Origin: Selaginella moellendorffii
Lineage: Eukaryota > Streptophyta > Lycopodiopsida > Selaginellales > Selaginellaceae
Assembly: GCF_000143415.4 (NCBI RefSeq)
Contig: NW_003314332.1
Location: forward strand, 533,494-597,493
DNA length: 64,000 nucleotides
Direction: 5' to 3'
Under the pieces are notes generated by a model, which did no database searches, had not been told where the DNA came from, and worked only from the letters and a program-made list of their open reading frames with translations. Both the position numbers and the translations under genes were made by a program. Below are positions 32,545 to 44,518 of this stretch, piece after piece; the stretch's first letter is position 1, and every line of letters begins with the position of its first letter.

Positions 32545-35500
32545 TGGCAGATAAGCAAGATATTGATCCTGATGAGGAGTATTGCATTAGTGCTGATAGC
32601 CATGATGATAAGGAAGAAACTTTTGATGATGTAGTTGTGTGGCAAGGATGTTAGATTTCTGAAGTTCAAAGCGACATAAAGGAGGTTAAGGATTCCATCA
32701 ATCTCATTAAGGATTTCTTGATTCGCATGGATCCTCAAGGGTTGAATCAATCTCATGTCTGTGATTACCATTTGTATATCAAACATGCCAAGGATTATGG
32801 TATCATGGAATGGAAATCATCACTAAATGTTTGTGATAGTTAGGAGGTTGATTTTTGGTTGGAATTGTGGGAAAGTTGTTGATCTCACAATCCTTGTAAG
32901 GATAATGTGAAGATTGATTTTTTTGTAATGAAGCTTATAGGCCATGCTTTTTCATGGTGGAAGAATTACATTAAAGCTAATCTAAAGCCGATTTAAGCAT
33001 TTGCTATGGTGGCTTTTCCACACCCTATGGCAAAAGTTCAAGAATCTAAGTCTTAAGTTCATATCAACTCTATAAATATTAATGGTTTTATGTGCAATCA
33101 ACTTATGAAGGCCAAAAGGGACATTTAAGGTAATGCTATTAGTATTCTTTTCGATCCAAGTGTTACTCACAACTTTTTGAGCTCCAAGGTGGTGAAAAAA
33201 TTTGGTTTGCCTATGGAAAAGAGTTTAATAATCTATGAGGTGGTTATGGTAGATGGGCATAACACTTGTGTTTACGGTGAATGGGTTTCAAGTGTTCCTT
33301 TGACAATTAAGAGGATTCTCAACCTTCGTTCCAGGTTATGAATCTTGGTCGCATAGATGTTATTCTTGGGAAGGAATGGTTTTATGATAGGAAACCAAAG
33401 ATCGATTGGGAGCTTAATGTTTTCCATATCGAAGTTGGTGGCACTATAAAAGAGATTATCAAGACAGACAATGGTGATACTCTATTGATTAATGCTTTAG
33501 AGTTGGTGACATGCATGCGTGAGATAGTTAGTTCTTTTGTGGTGTACCCATTTCTTTCTAATATGATCAAGTTTGATTTGGAGTACATTCATGGGCATGG
33601 GGCTTGGATGGATTCCATTTAGAAGGAGTTCCATGACGTATTTCCAAATGAGTTGCCTGATGGTTTGCCTCCCGAATGTGGAATTTAGCATGAGATTGAC
33701 TTGGTTCCTGGAGCTTCTTTGAAAAATATCAAGCACCACAAAGGCGATCAAGCAAATCATTGATACGAGGGATTGGGAACATATTCTTCATTGTCTTATC
33801 ATTCAATCCTTTGTAATTCATGTAGAGACGCCATGTACCATCTTTCTTTTTGACCATCCCCCACTAGAGTAGCCTAAGGAGACATGCTAATCTATAACCA
33901 CCCTTTTTGAAGGTATTCAGTAAGCTACCTATTAATCTCCTTATCTTTAGTGGGATTAGTACGAGTCAGTTGTCGTGGATAAAGAGTTTGATTTAAGGCA
34001 AAGGTATTATCAGATTTGTGTCAAGCCAAAGGATATTCTGAAAACTGCATTTCAGACAAGAATAGGTCATTATGAGTTTTTGGTGATACCATTTTCAGAT
34101 ATTGATGAATCAAGTTCTACAACCTTATTTGGGAAAGTTTACAATTGATTATTTTGATGATATCCTGGTATTTAGCTCTTCAGTGGAGGAACATGAGATG
34201 TATGTGCAAAGTGTTTTACAACTTTTGAGGGACAACAAGCTCTACTTGAAATTATCAAAATGTGAGTTCTTTTTTTAGGAGATTGGATATCTTGGGCATT
34301 TGATTTTAGTACAAGGAGTGAGAGCTAATCCCGCAAAGATTTAGGTTGTGGTTGATTGGCCTATACCTTTGACAGTGCATGATCTTTGTAGTTTCTTTAG
34401 TATGGCTGGAGTTTTTCGACGATTTGTGAAGGACTTTTCAAGAATAGTAGCCCCTTTGACTAATCTTCTCTAAAATATGTTAAAACATGCTACTATTCAT
34501 GGTTTGGATGAGAAGTGTGAAGTGGCATTTCAAATTTTGAAGTAGTGTTGTATCTCTGCTCCGGTGTTGAAGATTTTTTATTCTGAAAAGCCTTTTGTGG
34601 TCGAGACAAATGCAAATGACATTGCTATTAGAGTCATATTGCTTCAAGTTGGGCATCCTCTTGCATACATGAGCCATAAGTTTGATGCCACATAGTGGAA
34701 TTGACCTATTTGAGACAAGGAGTTGTATGCTGTGATTGCTGTTGTGAAGGAATGATGACATTATCTGTATGGATCAAACTTCCATGTGAATTCAAATCAT
34801 CAGTCTCTCCAATATTTTAGTCAACAAAAGGATCTTCAAGGCCACCTTGCTCATTGGCAAGAGTTCCTGCAAGAAATGTTTGTTAAGATCCGATACAAGT
34901 ATGGAGGTGATAATAAGGTGGCTAATGCATTATCTAGAATGGTAAATTCTATCTCGTTCGTAAAGCTATCCAGCGATCTCTTGGATGAGTTTAAGGAGTT
35001 TGCTGACTTCGACTTCTTTATCATTGATATTCACGTAAAAGTTTTGTTGAGGGATGCCTCTACAAATTTGAAAGGTGATAAGTTTGTGTCATTCGAATTA
35101 CAAGATGGAATCTTGGTGAAGAAAGGATATATAGTGGTTCCTTGTATTGACAAACTCATTAAATAGATTTTGGTTGAGTGTCGTGATATGCCAAGTGCTA
35201 GGTATCTAGGGTATTGAGAATGTATATGTTGGTGAAGAGGCATTTCTTTTGGCCTGGGATGAAATCAAATGTTGAGAAATACAAATGTGGTTGTTTGACC
35301 TGCTAAGCAGTCAAAGTTGATCATCAGAAGCTCGCCAGCCTCTATCATCCTTTACGTGTACCCAAGAATAAGTGGGATAGCATTTCGATGAACTTTATCA
35401 TTGGTTTACCCAATATCTTTTGAGAAAATAATGTTATTTGGGTTGTTGTGAATCGTTTGATGAAGATGGCTCACTTCTTCCTATGAAGATGATGATAAAA

Positions 35501-36227
35501 GCTTCTGAACTTGCTTAATTGTTTGTAGACTAGTTATTCAATCTTTATGGTTTGCCGGATGACATTGTGAGTGATCGAGGTCCCAAGTTCACGTCCAAGT
35601 TTTGGCAAATAGTTTTTGAAAAGCTAAAAACTAAGTTGAGCATGAGTAGTGGTGAGCATCCACAATCAAATGGATAGACAAAGCATATGAATCAGCTATT
35701 AAAAGATATGCTAAGGTCTTTTGTGGGAAACTTGACTTGAAAGGGAGTATAGGAGAAATACTTGCCTTTGCTTTAGTTTGCTCACAATAACATTCATTAA
35801 TTGGCTATTGGCATGCCTCCCTTTATGGGGATGTATGGCTATGAGCTTAGGTCTCCTGTAAGTTTGAATTTGGCTTTGGTTTGGGAACCTCATGCTTGTG
35901 ATTTCCTAGAGGATATGCAAGACAAGCTCGAGTTGGCAAAGTTGAACATGAGGCAAGCTCAAGAGCGAGACAAAAAATTGGCTGATGAGCATCATCGTCA
36001 TCAAGAGTACAAAGTTGGTGACAAGGTTTTCCTTAAACTGTCAGATGCACAATGGTTTTTGAAAGGAGGTGGTAGTGCTAAATTATCTCCATGGTATTGT
36101 GGACATTGGACAATTTTACAGTATGTGGGGGGATCTTGCATACACTTTGGACTTGTTAACTAATTCGAAGATTCATCCAATGTTTCATGTGACTAAGCTT
36201 AAAGTGTGTTTGCACTTTAGTGATGTC
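32545..36227 (+). pseudogene. gag-pol remnants of the decayed chromovirus
   Basis: Gag trace begins MADKQDIDPDEEYC at 32545. Later come a GHAFSWWKNYIKANL-like capsid piece, a protease-like segment (33338-33622), RT pieces with stops near 34020-34300, RNase H at 34560-34960, and integrase and its C-terminal part to about 36227 (GMYGYELRSPVSLNL; KVGDKVFLKLSDAQWF; FHVTKLKVCLHFSD). Numerous TAG/TAA codons and shifts make it non-functional. Confidence 0.8.
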
Positions 36228-37355
36228 TGTAAGCCACAAATTTTTCCTTTCCAATTTGCAAGCTTACCTTGTCTATCCGACCAACACTGCTTTGGCTTGT
36301 GCTAAGTTCCCTTGCCAAGGTTCTCGCCTATTGTACCAGCTCCTACTTGGTCCTACTTGGTTTCAGCTACTCACTGCACGAGCAACGGAGTGTTAGCCAT
36401 CCATCTACGGATTCCCAAATCTCTCCCAATCCCCCTCTCCGGGTTAGACTGGACTTAAGGTTCGGCTACACTCCCCGCAGGCACAAGCAGCCAAGCACAC
36501 CAAGCCTCCAGGTTCCTAACACCCCTTGGTACAACAAGACTTGATCATGGGACCCTCTAAATCCCAAGCCTTGGGTGCAACACTTGCTTCGGGACATCGG
36601 GGCGACACACCGTGGCCTAGCGGCCCGGTATGGGTACCTCTACCCCCCCACTTCCATCCCAAAGGGAAGGCCCAAGCCCCTGGAAGGGCGAGGACCAATG
36701 AGCCACAAGGTACTCAAGTGGGGCACCACTCCACCTGAGCCGGGAGCACCGCAGTCGGTTTCCCTTTCGGGAGTGGGAGCTGCTCTTGAGCACTTCCCTG
36801 GGTGGCCCCTCTGGCACCTCCCAAGCCCATGCTCACTCCCACCCAAGGCCCCTCGGCCCAGTCTCAACCTCAAGTCGGTTTGGAAGCCCCACTGGAGAGT
36901 TCCTTCAAGACTGGTTCCTGGACCTCACTATCCCTACTATACTTTTGGAACCCGCCCCCCCCGCCCCCCTGGGAGACGCACGCTTTGGGCTTTCACCCTT
37001 GAGCTGTATTAGTATTTGGACTTAGTCTCAGAATCAATCTCAGACTCGATCTCGGACCCGACTTCGGACTCGGTCTCGGACTCGATTTCGGACTCGATCT
37101 CAGACCCGATCTCGGACTTAACTTCGGACTCAACCTCGGACTCGGTCTCGGACCCAATTTGGATCTCGGACTCTGTCTTGAACTCGGTCTCCGATTCGGC
37201 CTCGGCTCGATCCCGGACTCTATCTTGAACTCAGTCTCTGAGTCGGTCTTGGACTCGATCTTCGACTCGGTCCCATCAGATGAACTCTTTGTCATTTTGG
37301 TCATGCTTTCGGGGATCCTTTAGCCTACGACATCTCGGGGAGTCAGTTCCTTACA
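36228..37355 (-). repeat. LTR (3' LTR in element orientation) of nested chromovirus
   Basis: 1128 bp with TGTAAG/CTTACA ends. It contains a CTCGGA-type hexamer array at about 37020-37275. Open frames seen in it in several phases come from repetitive composition, not genes. Confidence 0.9.
37020..37275. repeat. Hexamer/12-mer microsatellite in LTR (left copy)
   Basis: About 40 units built from GACTCGATCTCG-like dodecamers (Ser-Asp-rich in any translation). The same array is in the other LTR at about 43386-43655 with slightly different unit content. Confidence 0.85.
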
Positions 37356-37756
37356 ACTCCACCACCCATAGAAGAAGTTCAATGCCCACATCGAACGTCT
37401 CTTTTTTATCCTACAACTTGTTGACCATGTCTCCGGGGCCATCCCCCCACTTAGCGGTGTGCTTAAGTTAGCCTCCCTGGCCAAGAGCCCATGACAACGG
37501 AATATAAGTGTCCCTATACTCCTCACCTCACCACGCCCTAGTATGGGGTCGGGACTTGAACCCAGCCTTGCTTTACTAGGGGGTTGGGACTCGAACCCAA
37601 CCTCCGTAGAATATGTCTACGGATTCGACACCCCCATGGGGAGTCGGGCGTAGTGCCCTACGCCTGGTCGACTTAGCTAACCCATGCTAATTAGCTTACC
37701 TTCGGCGCGCCTTCGGGTCCCAACATATGCCACTTGCTCAACTTTGCAAATTGATA
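37356..37756 (-). other. Untranslated tail of nested chromovirus with tRNA-T-arm-like motifs
   Basis: This lies between the chromodomain frame and the LTR. Three B-box-like motifs (GGGTTCAAGTCCC, GTTGGGTTCGAGTCCCAAC, TGTCGAATCC on the minus strand) lie at about 37546-37640, preceded on that strand by an A-box-like TTAGCTAAGTCGACC. No complete cloverleaf could be built. Confidence 0.35.
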
Positions 37757-39336
37757 TTTTTAATTGAACTTTGCATAAGTACATAGAGTTCTGCCTTGCA
37801 GAAATTCCTCCACTAGATCTTGCGCGTTCGCTAGGTTCTCCTCCAGTTCCCATGTTGCTTCGCAGTGTGGAAATTCTTTCCACTTCATATGGAACTCTCT
37901 CACCTCGCGTCCTTGTCGCTTGCTCTTGCGCACACTGAGGATGGCCTCGACTTCATATTCCTCTTCCCCTTGGATAACCTCAGGTAAAGGTCTCACTTGG
38001 TCCTTGCGAAGCAGATCCTCAAAGTACGGCTTGAGTAAGTTCACGTGGAACACTAGGTGCATCTTCCCCATCTCTCGAGGAAGTCGGAGATGGTAAGCCA
38101 CTTTACCGATTCGTGCCTCAATCTCATAAGGCCCCGCGAACCTGCTTAAGGAACTCAAGATCAATTCATTTATAGGAATACATGCATCTTTACCTTTGGG
38201 TCAACTTCCGGCTGATCCCACTTGGTAGCCTGAGGTTCTTGGTGTTTAGCCACACCTTCTCCCCAGCTTAGAACTCTACATCCCAACGCTTCTGGTTCAC
38301 GTATTTGGTTTGCCTTTGTTGAGCCCGTTCCAAGGAATCCCTCACTAGATTCCAAATGCTGAGTCTTTCCGCCGTGAATGCCTCCATTGCGGGTAACTCT
38401 CCATGATACTAGGCCACGCCGAGTTCCACAGGACCTTCAATAGCTCGCCCATTGATGACTTCCCATGGACTCACCCCGATACTTGAATTTGGTGAGTTGT
38501 TATAACACATTTCCGCAAGTCCCAAATGACTTACCCCGAGACATAGCATCGCAAATAATCCTCCAGCTGCCTATTCACCCTTTCCGTTTGTCCGTCTGTC
38601 AAGAACTATTAGTGCCAACAAACTTGACTTAATACCCCATACCTATCTGTGGGTGATAGGCTGTGCTGAATTTCAACTTGGTGCGATACTGTTCCAGGAG
38701 AGTCCTCCAGAACCTACTGGTGAAGATCTTATCTCGATCTGAGATGATCTCTTCCGGTCTTCCCCGCATTCGAACCACTTATTCGAAGAACAGCTTCACC
38801 ACACCTTCCGCATCCACCTCCGTTGTGGTGGGTATGAAATGTGCCATTTTTGAAAATCGGTCCACCACCACGAATATCGCATCGAACCCCTCGCTTGGGG
38901 GAAGTCCCGTGATGAAGTCCATCGTAAGACATTTCCACGGACGATCTAGAATTGGGATGCTTTGCAACAAGCCCCCACTAGCCTTAGTCACGGCTTTGAC
39001 CTGCTGACATGTTGGACATGTCTTTACATAGTCTTGGACGTCCTTAGCCATATCTGGCCAATGGTACTTCCTCTTGAGTAAGCCCATCGTCTTGGGCACT
39101 CTACCGTGTCCCACAAGAGGTCCGTCATGACACTCTTATAAGGCTATCTTCCTTAGTTCCCCTTCTGGAACATACACCCTCGTTTGTTTGTAATAGATAA
39201 GTCCGTTGCGTTCCGCATAACCCGTTTTCTCTTCCGTTGGCAGCTCACCTCTCTGGTGAGCTTCCCGTGCCTCTAGATTCCTCAGCAACACTTCTTGTGC
39301 TAGACCATCGTTCTCATATGCTGTCTGCACATCGTC
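37757..39336 (-). pseudogene. Integrase and chromodomain of nested chromovirus, broken
   Basis: The HHCC zinc finger (GHGRVPKTMGLLKRKYHWPDM, CPTCQQ) and the catalytic core start (LTMDFITGLPPSEGFDAIFV, then VVDRFSKMAHF) are readable near 38780-39114. Stops and a missing stretch follow near 38500-38760. The C-terminal frame 37760-38164 reads FAGPYEIEARIGKVAYHLRL and ends with a chromodomain (EYEVEAILSVRKSKRQG, HMKWKEFPHCEATWE). Confidence 0.85.
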
Positions 39337-40827
39337 CTAGAAGTTTGCTGTTGCGCTGGATATTGCCAACCTCAAACTCGCTTTTCGACTTAGCGCATCC
39401 GCCACGATGTTGCTCTTCCCAGGCTTGTACAGAATCTCGTAATCAAACTCGGCCAAGGCATTGGCCCACCGACCTTGTTTCCCTCTCAGGTCGGGCTGTG
39501 ACAAGAAGTGTTTCGTTGCCATATTGTCTGTGTAAACCTTGAAGTGTTTCCCAAGGTAGTGTTGCCATTCCTTGAGCGCCTTGACCACCGCAAACAATTC
39601 CTTCTCGTGGGCAGGCCACTTTCGTTGAGCCTTGTTCAACTTCTTCGAGAAGAACGCTACTGGATGGTTGTCTTGCTTCAAAACTGCACCCAACGCAAAG
39701 TTCGAAGCATCCGTTTCTACCTCAAAGTCCTTACCAAAGTCTGGTAATACCAATACGGGAGCCTTCCTCAGCTTCCCTTTGAGGTGGACGAATGCCGCCT
39801 CGCATTCTGCTGTCCATACCATCTTCCCTTTTCCTGTTTGGTCCGTTAAGGGCAGGGCTACTCTCGAATAGTGTCTGATAAACTTTTGATAGTAGTTGCA
39901 TAGCCCCAAGAACGCCCTCAACTCATGTACATTTGATGGTCGCTCCCATTCTTGGATCGCTTGGACCTTCTCCGAGTCCACCTTGAGCCCATCCTGGCCC
40001 ACCACATGCCCGAGAAACTTTACCTTTTGTTGAGCAAAGTCACATTTGCTCTCTTTAGCATACAGTTTGTGTTCCCTTAGTTTCTCAAACACCTTCGCCA
40101 AGTGTTCGGCATGCTTCTCTAGCGTCTCGCTATAGATTTGGATGTCGTCGATATAGATGACCACGAAGTGATCCAGATAGGGTACAAAGATGTGGTTCAT
40201 CAGCACCGAAAACGTTGCCGGTGCATTGCATAGCCCGAAGGGCATCACCAGAAACTCAAAGCTCCCATACCTCGTTCGACAGGTTGTCTTCTCGACATCT
40301 TCCTCGGCTACCCTGATCTGGTAGTATCCTGACCTTAGGTCAATCCTCGAGAAGTATTTTGCCTTTCCCAACCTATCGAACAGGTCCTCAATCTTGGGCA
40401 AAGGGTACTTGTTCTTCTTTGTATACTTGTTGAGCAACCGGTAGTCTATGCACATATGCATAGATCCATCTTTCTTTTTCACAAATAACACCAACGCCCC
40501 ATACGGTGACTTACTCAACCTAACATACCCTTTGTCCACCAACTCCTCTAGTTGGCGCTTGAGCTCCTCGAGTTCTTTCTCGTTCAAACGATAGGGGGGA
40601 CGAACCACCGCCTCAGCACCCTCAACCAGCTCAATCTTATGTTCTATCGGTCGTGCAGGGGGCAACCCCGCCGGTAGCTCCTCCGGCATGGTATCCTGAA
40701 ATTGGTCCAACACCCGCTGGATCACTAAAGGTACTTCTTCCGTTCCTGTCTTTTTGTCACTCTTCACTGAGAGTAAGCACAATAAGGCTGCCTTAGTTCC
40801 TTTAGTGAGTTGTCCTCTCATGGACAC
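39337..40827 (-). CDS. RT-RNase H open frame of nested chromovirus
   Basis: An uninterrupted frame of 496 codons. RT motifs are [51 protein letters not shown] and the catalytic YIDDIQIYS. RNase H has [35 protein letters not shown] and [12 protein letters not shown]. It is the best-preserved part of the element; flanking protease, gag and integrase frames are broken by stops. Confidence 0.9.
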   Translation of the reverse strand: MSMRGQLTKGTKAALLCLLSVKSDKKTGTEEVPLVIQRVLDQFQDTMPEELPAGLPPARPIEHKIELVEGAEAVVRPPYRLNEKELEELKRQLEELVDKGYVRLSKSPYGALVLFVKKKDGSMHMCIDYRLLNKYTKKNKYPLPKIEDLFDRLGKAKYFSRIDLRSGYYQIRVAEEDVEKTTCRTRYGSFEFLVMPFGLCNAPATFSVLMNHIFVPYLDHFVVIYIDDIQIYSETLEKHAEHLAKVFEKLREHKLYAKESKCDFAQQKVKFLGHVVGQDGLKVDSEKVQAIQEWERPSNVHELRAFLGLCNYYQKFIRHYSRVALPLTDQTGKGKMVWTAECEAAFVHLKGKLRKAPVLVLPDFGKDFEVETDASNFALGAVLKQDNHPVAFFSKKLNKAQRKWPAHEKELFAVVKALKEWQHYLGKHFKVYTDNMATKHFLSQPDLRGKQGRWANALAEFDYEILYKPGKSNIVADALSRKASLRLAISSATANF

Positions 40828-40875
40828 CAGGTCTAAGCAGGATTCTTTGGCCTTGCTTTGCCCTACTTTTAGATC

Positions 40876-42533
40876 CTAGGCCTCCACCCTAGATCTTCTT
40901 CCTTGGGCATTCGCCAATACCACAAGGTTCCTACCTTGTCCATGTAGGGCTACCACGAACCGATTGAACCAATCCATTCCGAAGATTACGTCAAATCCCG
41001 TCATGTCCAACATAGTGAAATCCATGTCTACTTTCCATGTCCCTACTTCGACTCTCGCTTGTCGAAGTACCTCATCGGTGCTTTGGCTACCTTGAACAAA
41101 CTCTATAGTCCTTGGTTCGCCTAGCCGCTGCACTGTTAGTTCGGCTTGCCGGACTATGTCTGCAGCCACAAAATTATCCGAAACACCCGTGTCAATAAGG
41201 ATCTTAACAAAGCTACCTTCGAGCTTCCCTCGGAGGGCTAGTAGATTTCACGAACGACTCTCTACCAAAGTTGCTCGTGTAATGAGTAACTTTGAGTTAG
41301 GGACTGGATCACATACCTCAGTTTGGACTTCACCCGACTTAATGGCCATATTGGCTCTGGCCTTCTTCGGGTAGGGACATTCCCTCGAAAAGTGTCCCGC
41401 TTCACCGCAGTTGTAGCATATATTGTTTCCCACGCTGCTATACTACTTGACCTTCTTATCCATGGGTTTGTCTCTTTTCGCTTGACTCCCCCACGTACTC
41501 GCTCGCTGGCCACTGGATTTGCCTTTTCGGAACCTTGAGGACTCATTCTTAGAGAAACTCTTCTTGAATTTCCCTCTGCTAAACATTCCCCTTGGTTTGG
41601 CCCCTTTGCTAAATGTGGACCCCGACCCTGTCGTGTTCCCTTTTTGCAAGTTATCGTTTAAATACACCTTGATAGCCACATCCAACACTTCTTTGTAATT
41701 GGTCGGGTTCCAACGTATTACTTCGCCGCGAGCCCAGGTTTGCAAGCCTGATATAAAGGCATGGAATGTATCCATATCACCCATATCCGTGACTAGTATC
41801 CTCTTTGCCATAAATCCATTCACATACTCTTGAATGGTTCCGGTTTACTTCACAGCCTACTCACCTCATCCCTTAGGTGTAGAGTAGCATTTGGAGGAAT
41901 ATATGTTGCATAGATCCTCGCCTTCATCATTTCCCAAGTGGCCACCGGTCCTTCATTAGCCTCCGTCTTTCTCCACCAAAACTTGGCATTATCTGCCAAG
42001 TATGGTTTTGCACATGGAACCTTCTCCGAGCTCAATAACCGCAATGCTCGGAAGTAGTCCTCCATATCGTAAAACCAATCCTCCACCACCTTATAGTCGT
42101 TCACTCCCTTGAAGACCGGTGGGGGCTTTGGTTTGTACTTGGGAACTGCCTGAGGGACTGATTCCACTTCGGTCTGTTCGACCTTGTCCGGTTTTGCCTC
42201 AGTCCCTGCCGAAGGGTCCGCACCTTCTGCGCTGCCAGCATCCACAGTCTTTCGCTTTTTCTTCTGCTTCTCGTCATGTTTTAGCTTGCGTACGAGAGTC
42301 TCCAGCAGGGCATTGGTCTGCGCCAATTGTCCTTCTAGAACGTCCAATCGAGCCTTGGACAACTGAACCTCGCCACCGGACTCCTGTTTAGAAGTTTCCT
42401 CACTGGAGTCCTCCTCATGCAAGGATTCCTCATCCATAGCCTCTTGTTCAACCGAAGGCTCCAGCTCTGGCGAAGGTTCTGTCTCCGCCTGGGTTCGCTT
42501 ACGCCCCACCCTTGCCATCTCCCAGCAATCCAC
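40876..42533 (-). pseudogene. gag-protease of nested chromovirus, broken by stops
   Basis: The gag start at 42533 or shortly inside gives an acidic N-terminus and the capsid piece KVVEDWFYDMEDYFRALRLL...KFWWRKTE. After two stops near 41850 the frame resumes (41823-41443) with a basic linker, then a CCHC knuckle CYNCGEAGHFSREC at 41248-41433. The protease segment (40876-41169) holds FDVIFGMDWFNRF; its DTGVSDN active-site box lies just upstream across a stop. Confidence 0.85.
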
Positions 42534-42562
42534 CTCTATCCTTCGCTAGAACTGAGGAAAAG

Positions 42563-42574
42563 GCTCCGATACCA
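42563..42574 (-). other. Initiator-Met tRNA primer binding site of nested chromovirus
   Basis: On the minus strand TGGTATCGGAGC lies three bases after the LTR end. It differs at one base from the plant initiator-Met site TGGTATCAGAGC. Confidence 0.8.
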
Positions 42575-42577
42575 AAT

Positions 42578-43738
42578 TGTAAGCAACAAATTTTTCCTTT
42601 CCAATTTGCCAGCTTACCTCGTCTATCCGACCAACACTGCCTTGGCTTGTGCTAAGTTCCCTCGCCAAGGTTCTCGCCTATTGTACCAGCTCCTACTTGG
42701 TCCTACTTGGTTTCAGCTACTCATTGCACGAACAACGGAGTGTTAGCCATCCATCTACGGATTCCCAAATCTCTCCCAATCCCCCTCTCCGGGTTAGACT
42801 GGACTTAAGGTTCGGCTACACTCCCCGTAGGCACAAGCAGCCAAGCACACCAAGCCTTCAGGTTCCTAACACCCCTTGGTACAACAAGACTTAATCATGG
42901 GACCCTTTAAATCCCAAGCCTTGGGTGTAGCACTTGCTTCGGGACATCGGGGCGACACACCGTGGCCTAGCGGCCCGGTATGGGTACCTCTACCCCCCCA
43001 CTTCCATCCCGAAGGGAAGGCCCAAGCCCCTGGAAGGGCGAGGACCAATGAGCCACAAGGTCCTCAAGTGGGGCACCACTCCACCTGAGCCAGGAGCACC
43101 ACAATCGGTTTCCCTTTCGGGAGTGGGAGCTGCTCTTGAGCACTTCCCTGGGTGGCCCCTCCGGCACCTCCCAAGCCCATGCTCACTCCCACCCAAGGCC
43201 CCTCGGCCCCAGTCTCAACCTCAAGTCGGTTTGGAAGCCCCACTGGAGAGTTCCTTCAAGACTGGTTCCTAGACCTCACTATCCTTACTATACTTTTGGA
43301 AACCCCTGCAGCCCCCCCCCCCCCCCCCCCCCCCCCCCTTGGGAGACACATGCTTTGGGCTTTCACCCCTTGAGCTGTATTAGTATTTGGACTTAGTCTC
43401 AGAATCGATCTCGGACTCGATCTCGGACCCGACTTTGGACTCGGTCTCGGACTCGATTTCGGACTCAATCTCGGACCCGATCTCGGACTCGACTTCGGAC
43501 TCGACCTCGGACTCGGTCTCGGACCTGATTTGGATCTCGGACTCTGTCTCAAACTCGGTCTCGAACTCGGTCTCCGATTTGGCCTTGGCTCGATCCCGGA
43601 CTCTATCTCGAACTCAGTCTCTGAGTCAGTCTTGGACTCGATCTTCGACTCGGTCCCATCCGATGAATTCTTTGTCATTTCGGTCATGCTTTCGGGGATC
43701 CTTTAGCCTACGACATCTGGGGGAGTCGGTTCCTTACA
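42578..43738 (-). repeat. LTR (5' LTR in element orientation) of nested chromovirus
   Basis: 1161 bp with the same ends as the other copy. It differs mainly by a run of 27 C at about 43312-43338 and by hexamer-array content at 43386-43655. Confidence 0.9.
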
Positions 43739-43980
43739 ATGTTGTGGATCAATTCATCATTCAAGTCTTAGAGATTGATGTAGAGAAGGTTGATCCAGTT
43801 AATATTCTTGCTCAAAGATTGGTGAAAACACACCGGAAGACAACTAGGGAGTTGTTAGTTTAGTGAAATGGTTATTCCATGGACGAAGCTACATGGGAAA
43901 CTAAGGATGACATGAAAAGAGTGTTTCTGAGTTTTGGTTATAACTTGGATGATATTCCTGAGGAAGGGGAGAATTAAGTT
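43739..43980 (+). pseudogene. C-terminal (chromodomain) end of the interrupted decayed chromovirus
   Basis: The reading frame left at 36227 continues here (VDQFIIQVLEIDVEKV) and leads to WNGYSMDEATWE, a chromodomain signature, with one in-frame stop at about 43861. It ends EEGEN and TAA near 43977. Confidence 0.75.
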
Positions 43981-44291
43981 CTATAACAAAGAAACTTGTG
44001 TGCCTAAAATATTCATGTATATTCTAGGATATTCTTCAATCTGATTTTGCATGGAATATACATACAAAAATATTCAAGTGGTATTTCCACTACTAATGGG
44101 TCTCTTTTGTTTCCATGATCGTATTGTCATGCGTGAAAGCCATATTACTTTTTTCTTTCATGGCCATTTGTTGCGATGTTAGTGTTGCATATCTTTTCTC
44201 CATGGCCATATTGCCTTGGACTCCTTTCATATGAAGTTTTTTTAGCTTCTCAAGGCTGCTGTATGTGGCTAGGTCATTAAGGAGGGGAGAA

Positions 44292-44393
44292 TGACACAAA
44301 CCATAAGAATATTCTGAGAATATTCTATGGCCTATGGGATTTAAAGCTGTAACGCCTTAAAGGTTGGGAGGTTTCGCTCTCTTGTTTGTTTCA
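44292..44393 (+). repeat. 3' LTR of the decayed chromovirus
   Basis: 102 bp, TGACAC...TTTCA, with the double palindrome GAATATTCTGAGAATATTCT at 44307-44326. It follows a purine-rich tract. Confidence 0.8.
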
Positions 44394-44518
44394 GAAGATA
44401 TTAGCTGTTTCGTGTCAATGGCATTGCCTCTAGAAAAGGAAAGCACTCACCATGCCTCTGAGAATAACTGTAATCTATTCATTTAATTTTCAGCTAGAAC
44501 ATTCAGAGATCACAGACC

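Larger units (their letters stand above)
36228..43738 (-). mobile_element. Nested Ty3/gypsy chromovirus (minus orientation)
   Basis: Long LTRs at 36228-37355 (1128 bp) and 42578-43738 (1161 bp) share ends TGTAAG...CTTACA and are nearly identical along most of their length. The host bases ATGTC before and ATGTT after form a 5-bp target duplication. Genes run on the minus strand: gag, zinc knuckle, protease, RT, RNase H, integrase, chromodomain. The element sits inside the coding remnant of the decayed chromovirus, so it is the younger of the two. Several stop codons show that it is also defective. Confidence 0.93.
32420..44393 (+). mobile_element. Decayed Ty3/gypsy chromovirus, interrupted by a nested element
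   Basis: Short LTRs (32420-32514 and 44292-44393) both start TGACACAAACC and end TTTGTTTCA. Inside on the plus strand are gag-like, protease-like (VILGKEWF near 33360), RT (KTAFQTR...[10 protein letters not shown] near 34040), RNase H (near 34600), integrase (near 35400-35700) and C-terminal parts, all with many stops. The coding trace stops at 36227 and resumes at 43739-43743, where the chromodomain-like WNGYSMDEATWE lies near 43870. The sequence between is a separate element on the other strand. A purine tract (AGGAGGGGAGAA) precedes the 3' LTR. Confidence 0.85.

Noticed and set aside
36526..37012. Several overlapping open frames on both strands
   Set aside because: They lie inside the LTR of the nested chromovirus, recur in the other LTR and have no protein motifs.
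37020..37275. Possible CRISPR-like array
   Set aside because: Units are contiguous dodecamers without spacers; it is a microsatellite in an LTR of a eukaryotic element.
37016..37304. Ser-Asp-rich (plus) and Ser-Lys/Pro-rich (minus) frames
   Set aside because: Products of translating a hexamer microsatellite, which has no stops in some frames.
43387..43863. 158-codon frame joining a Ser-Asp tract to a retrotransposon tail
   Set aside because: It crosses the LTR end at 43738 by chance; the tail belongs to the older chromovirus.
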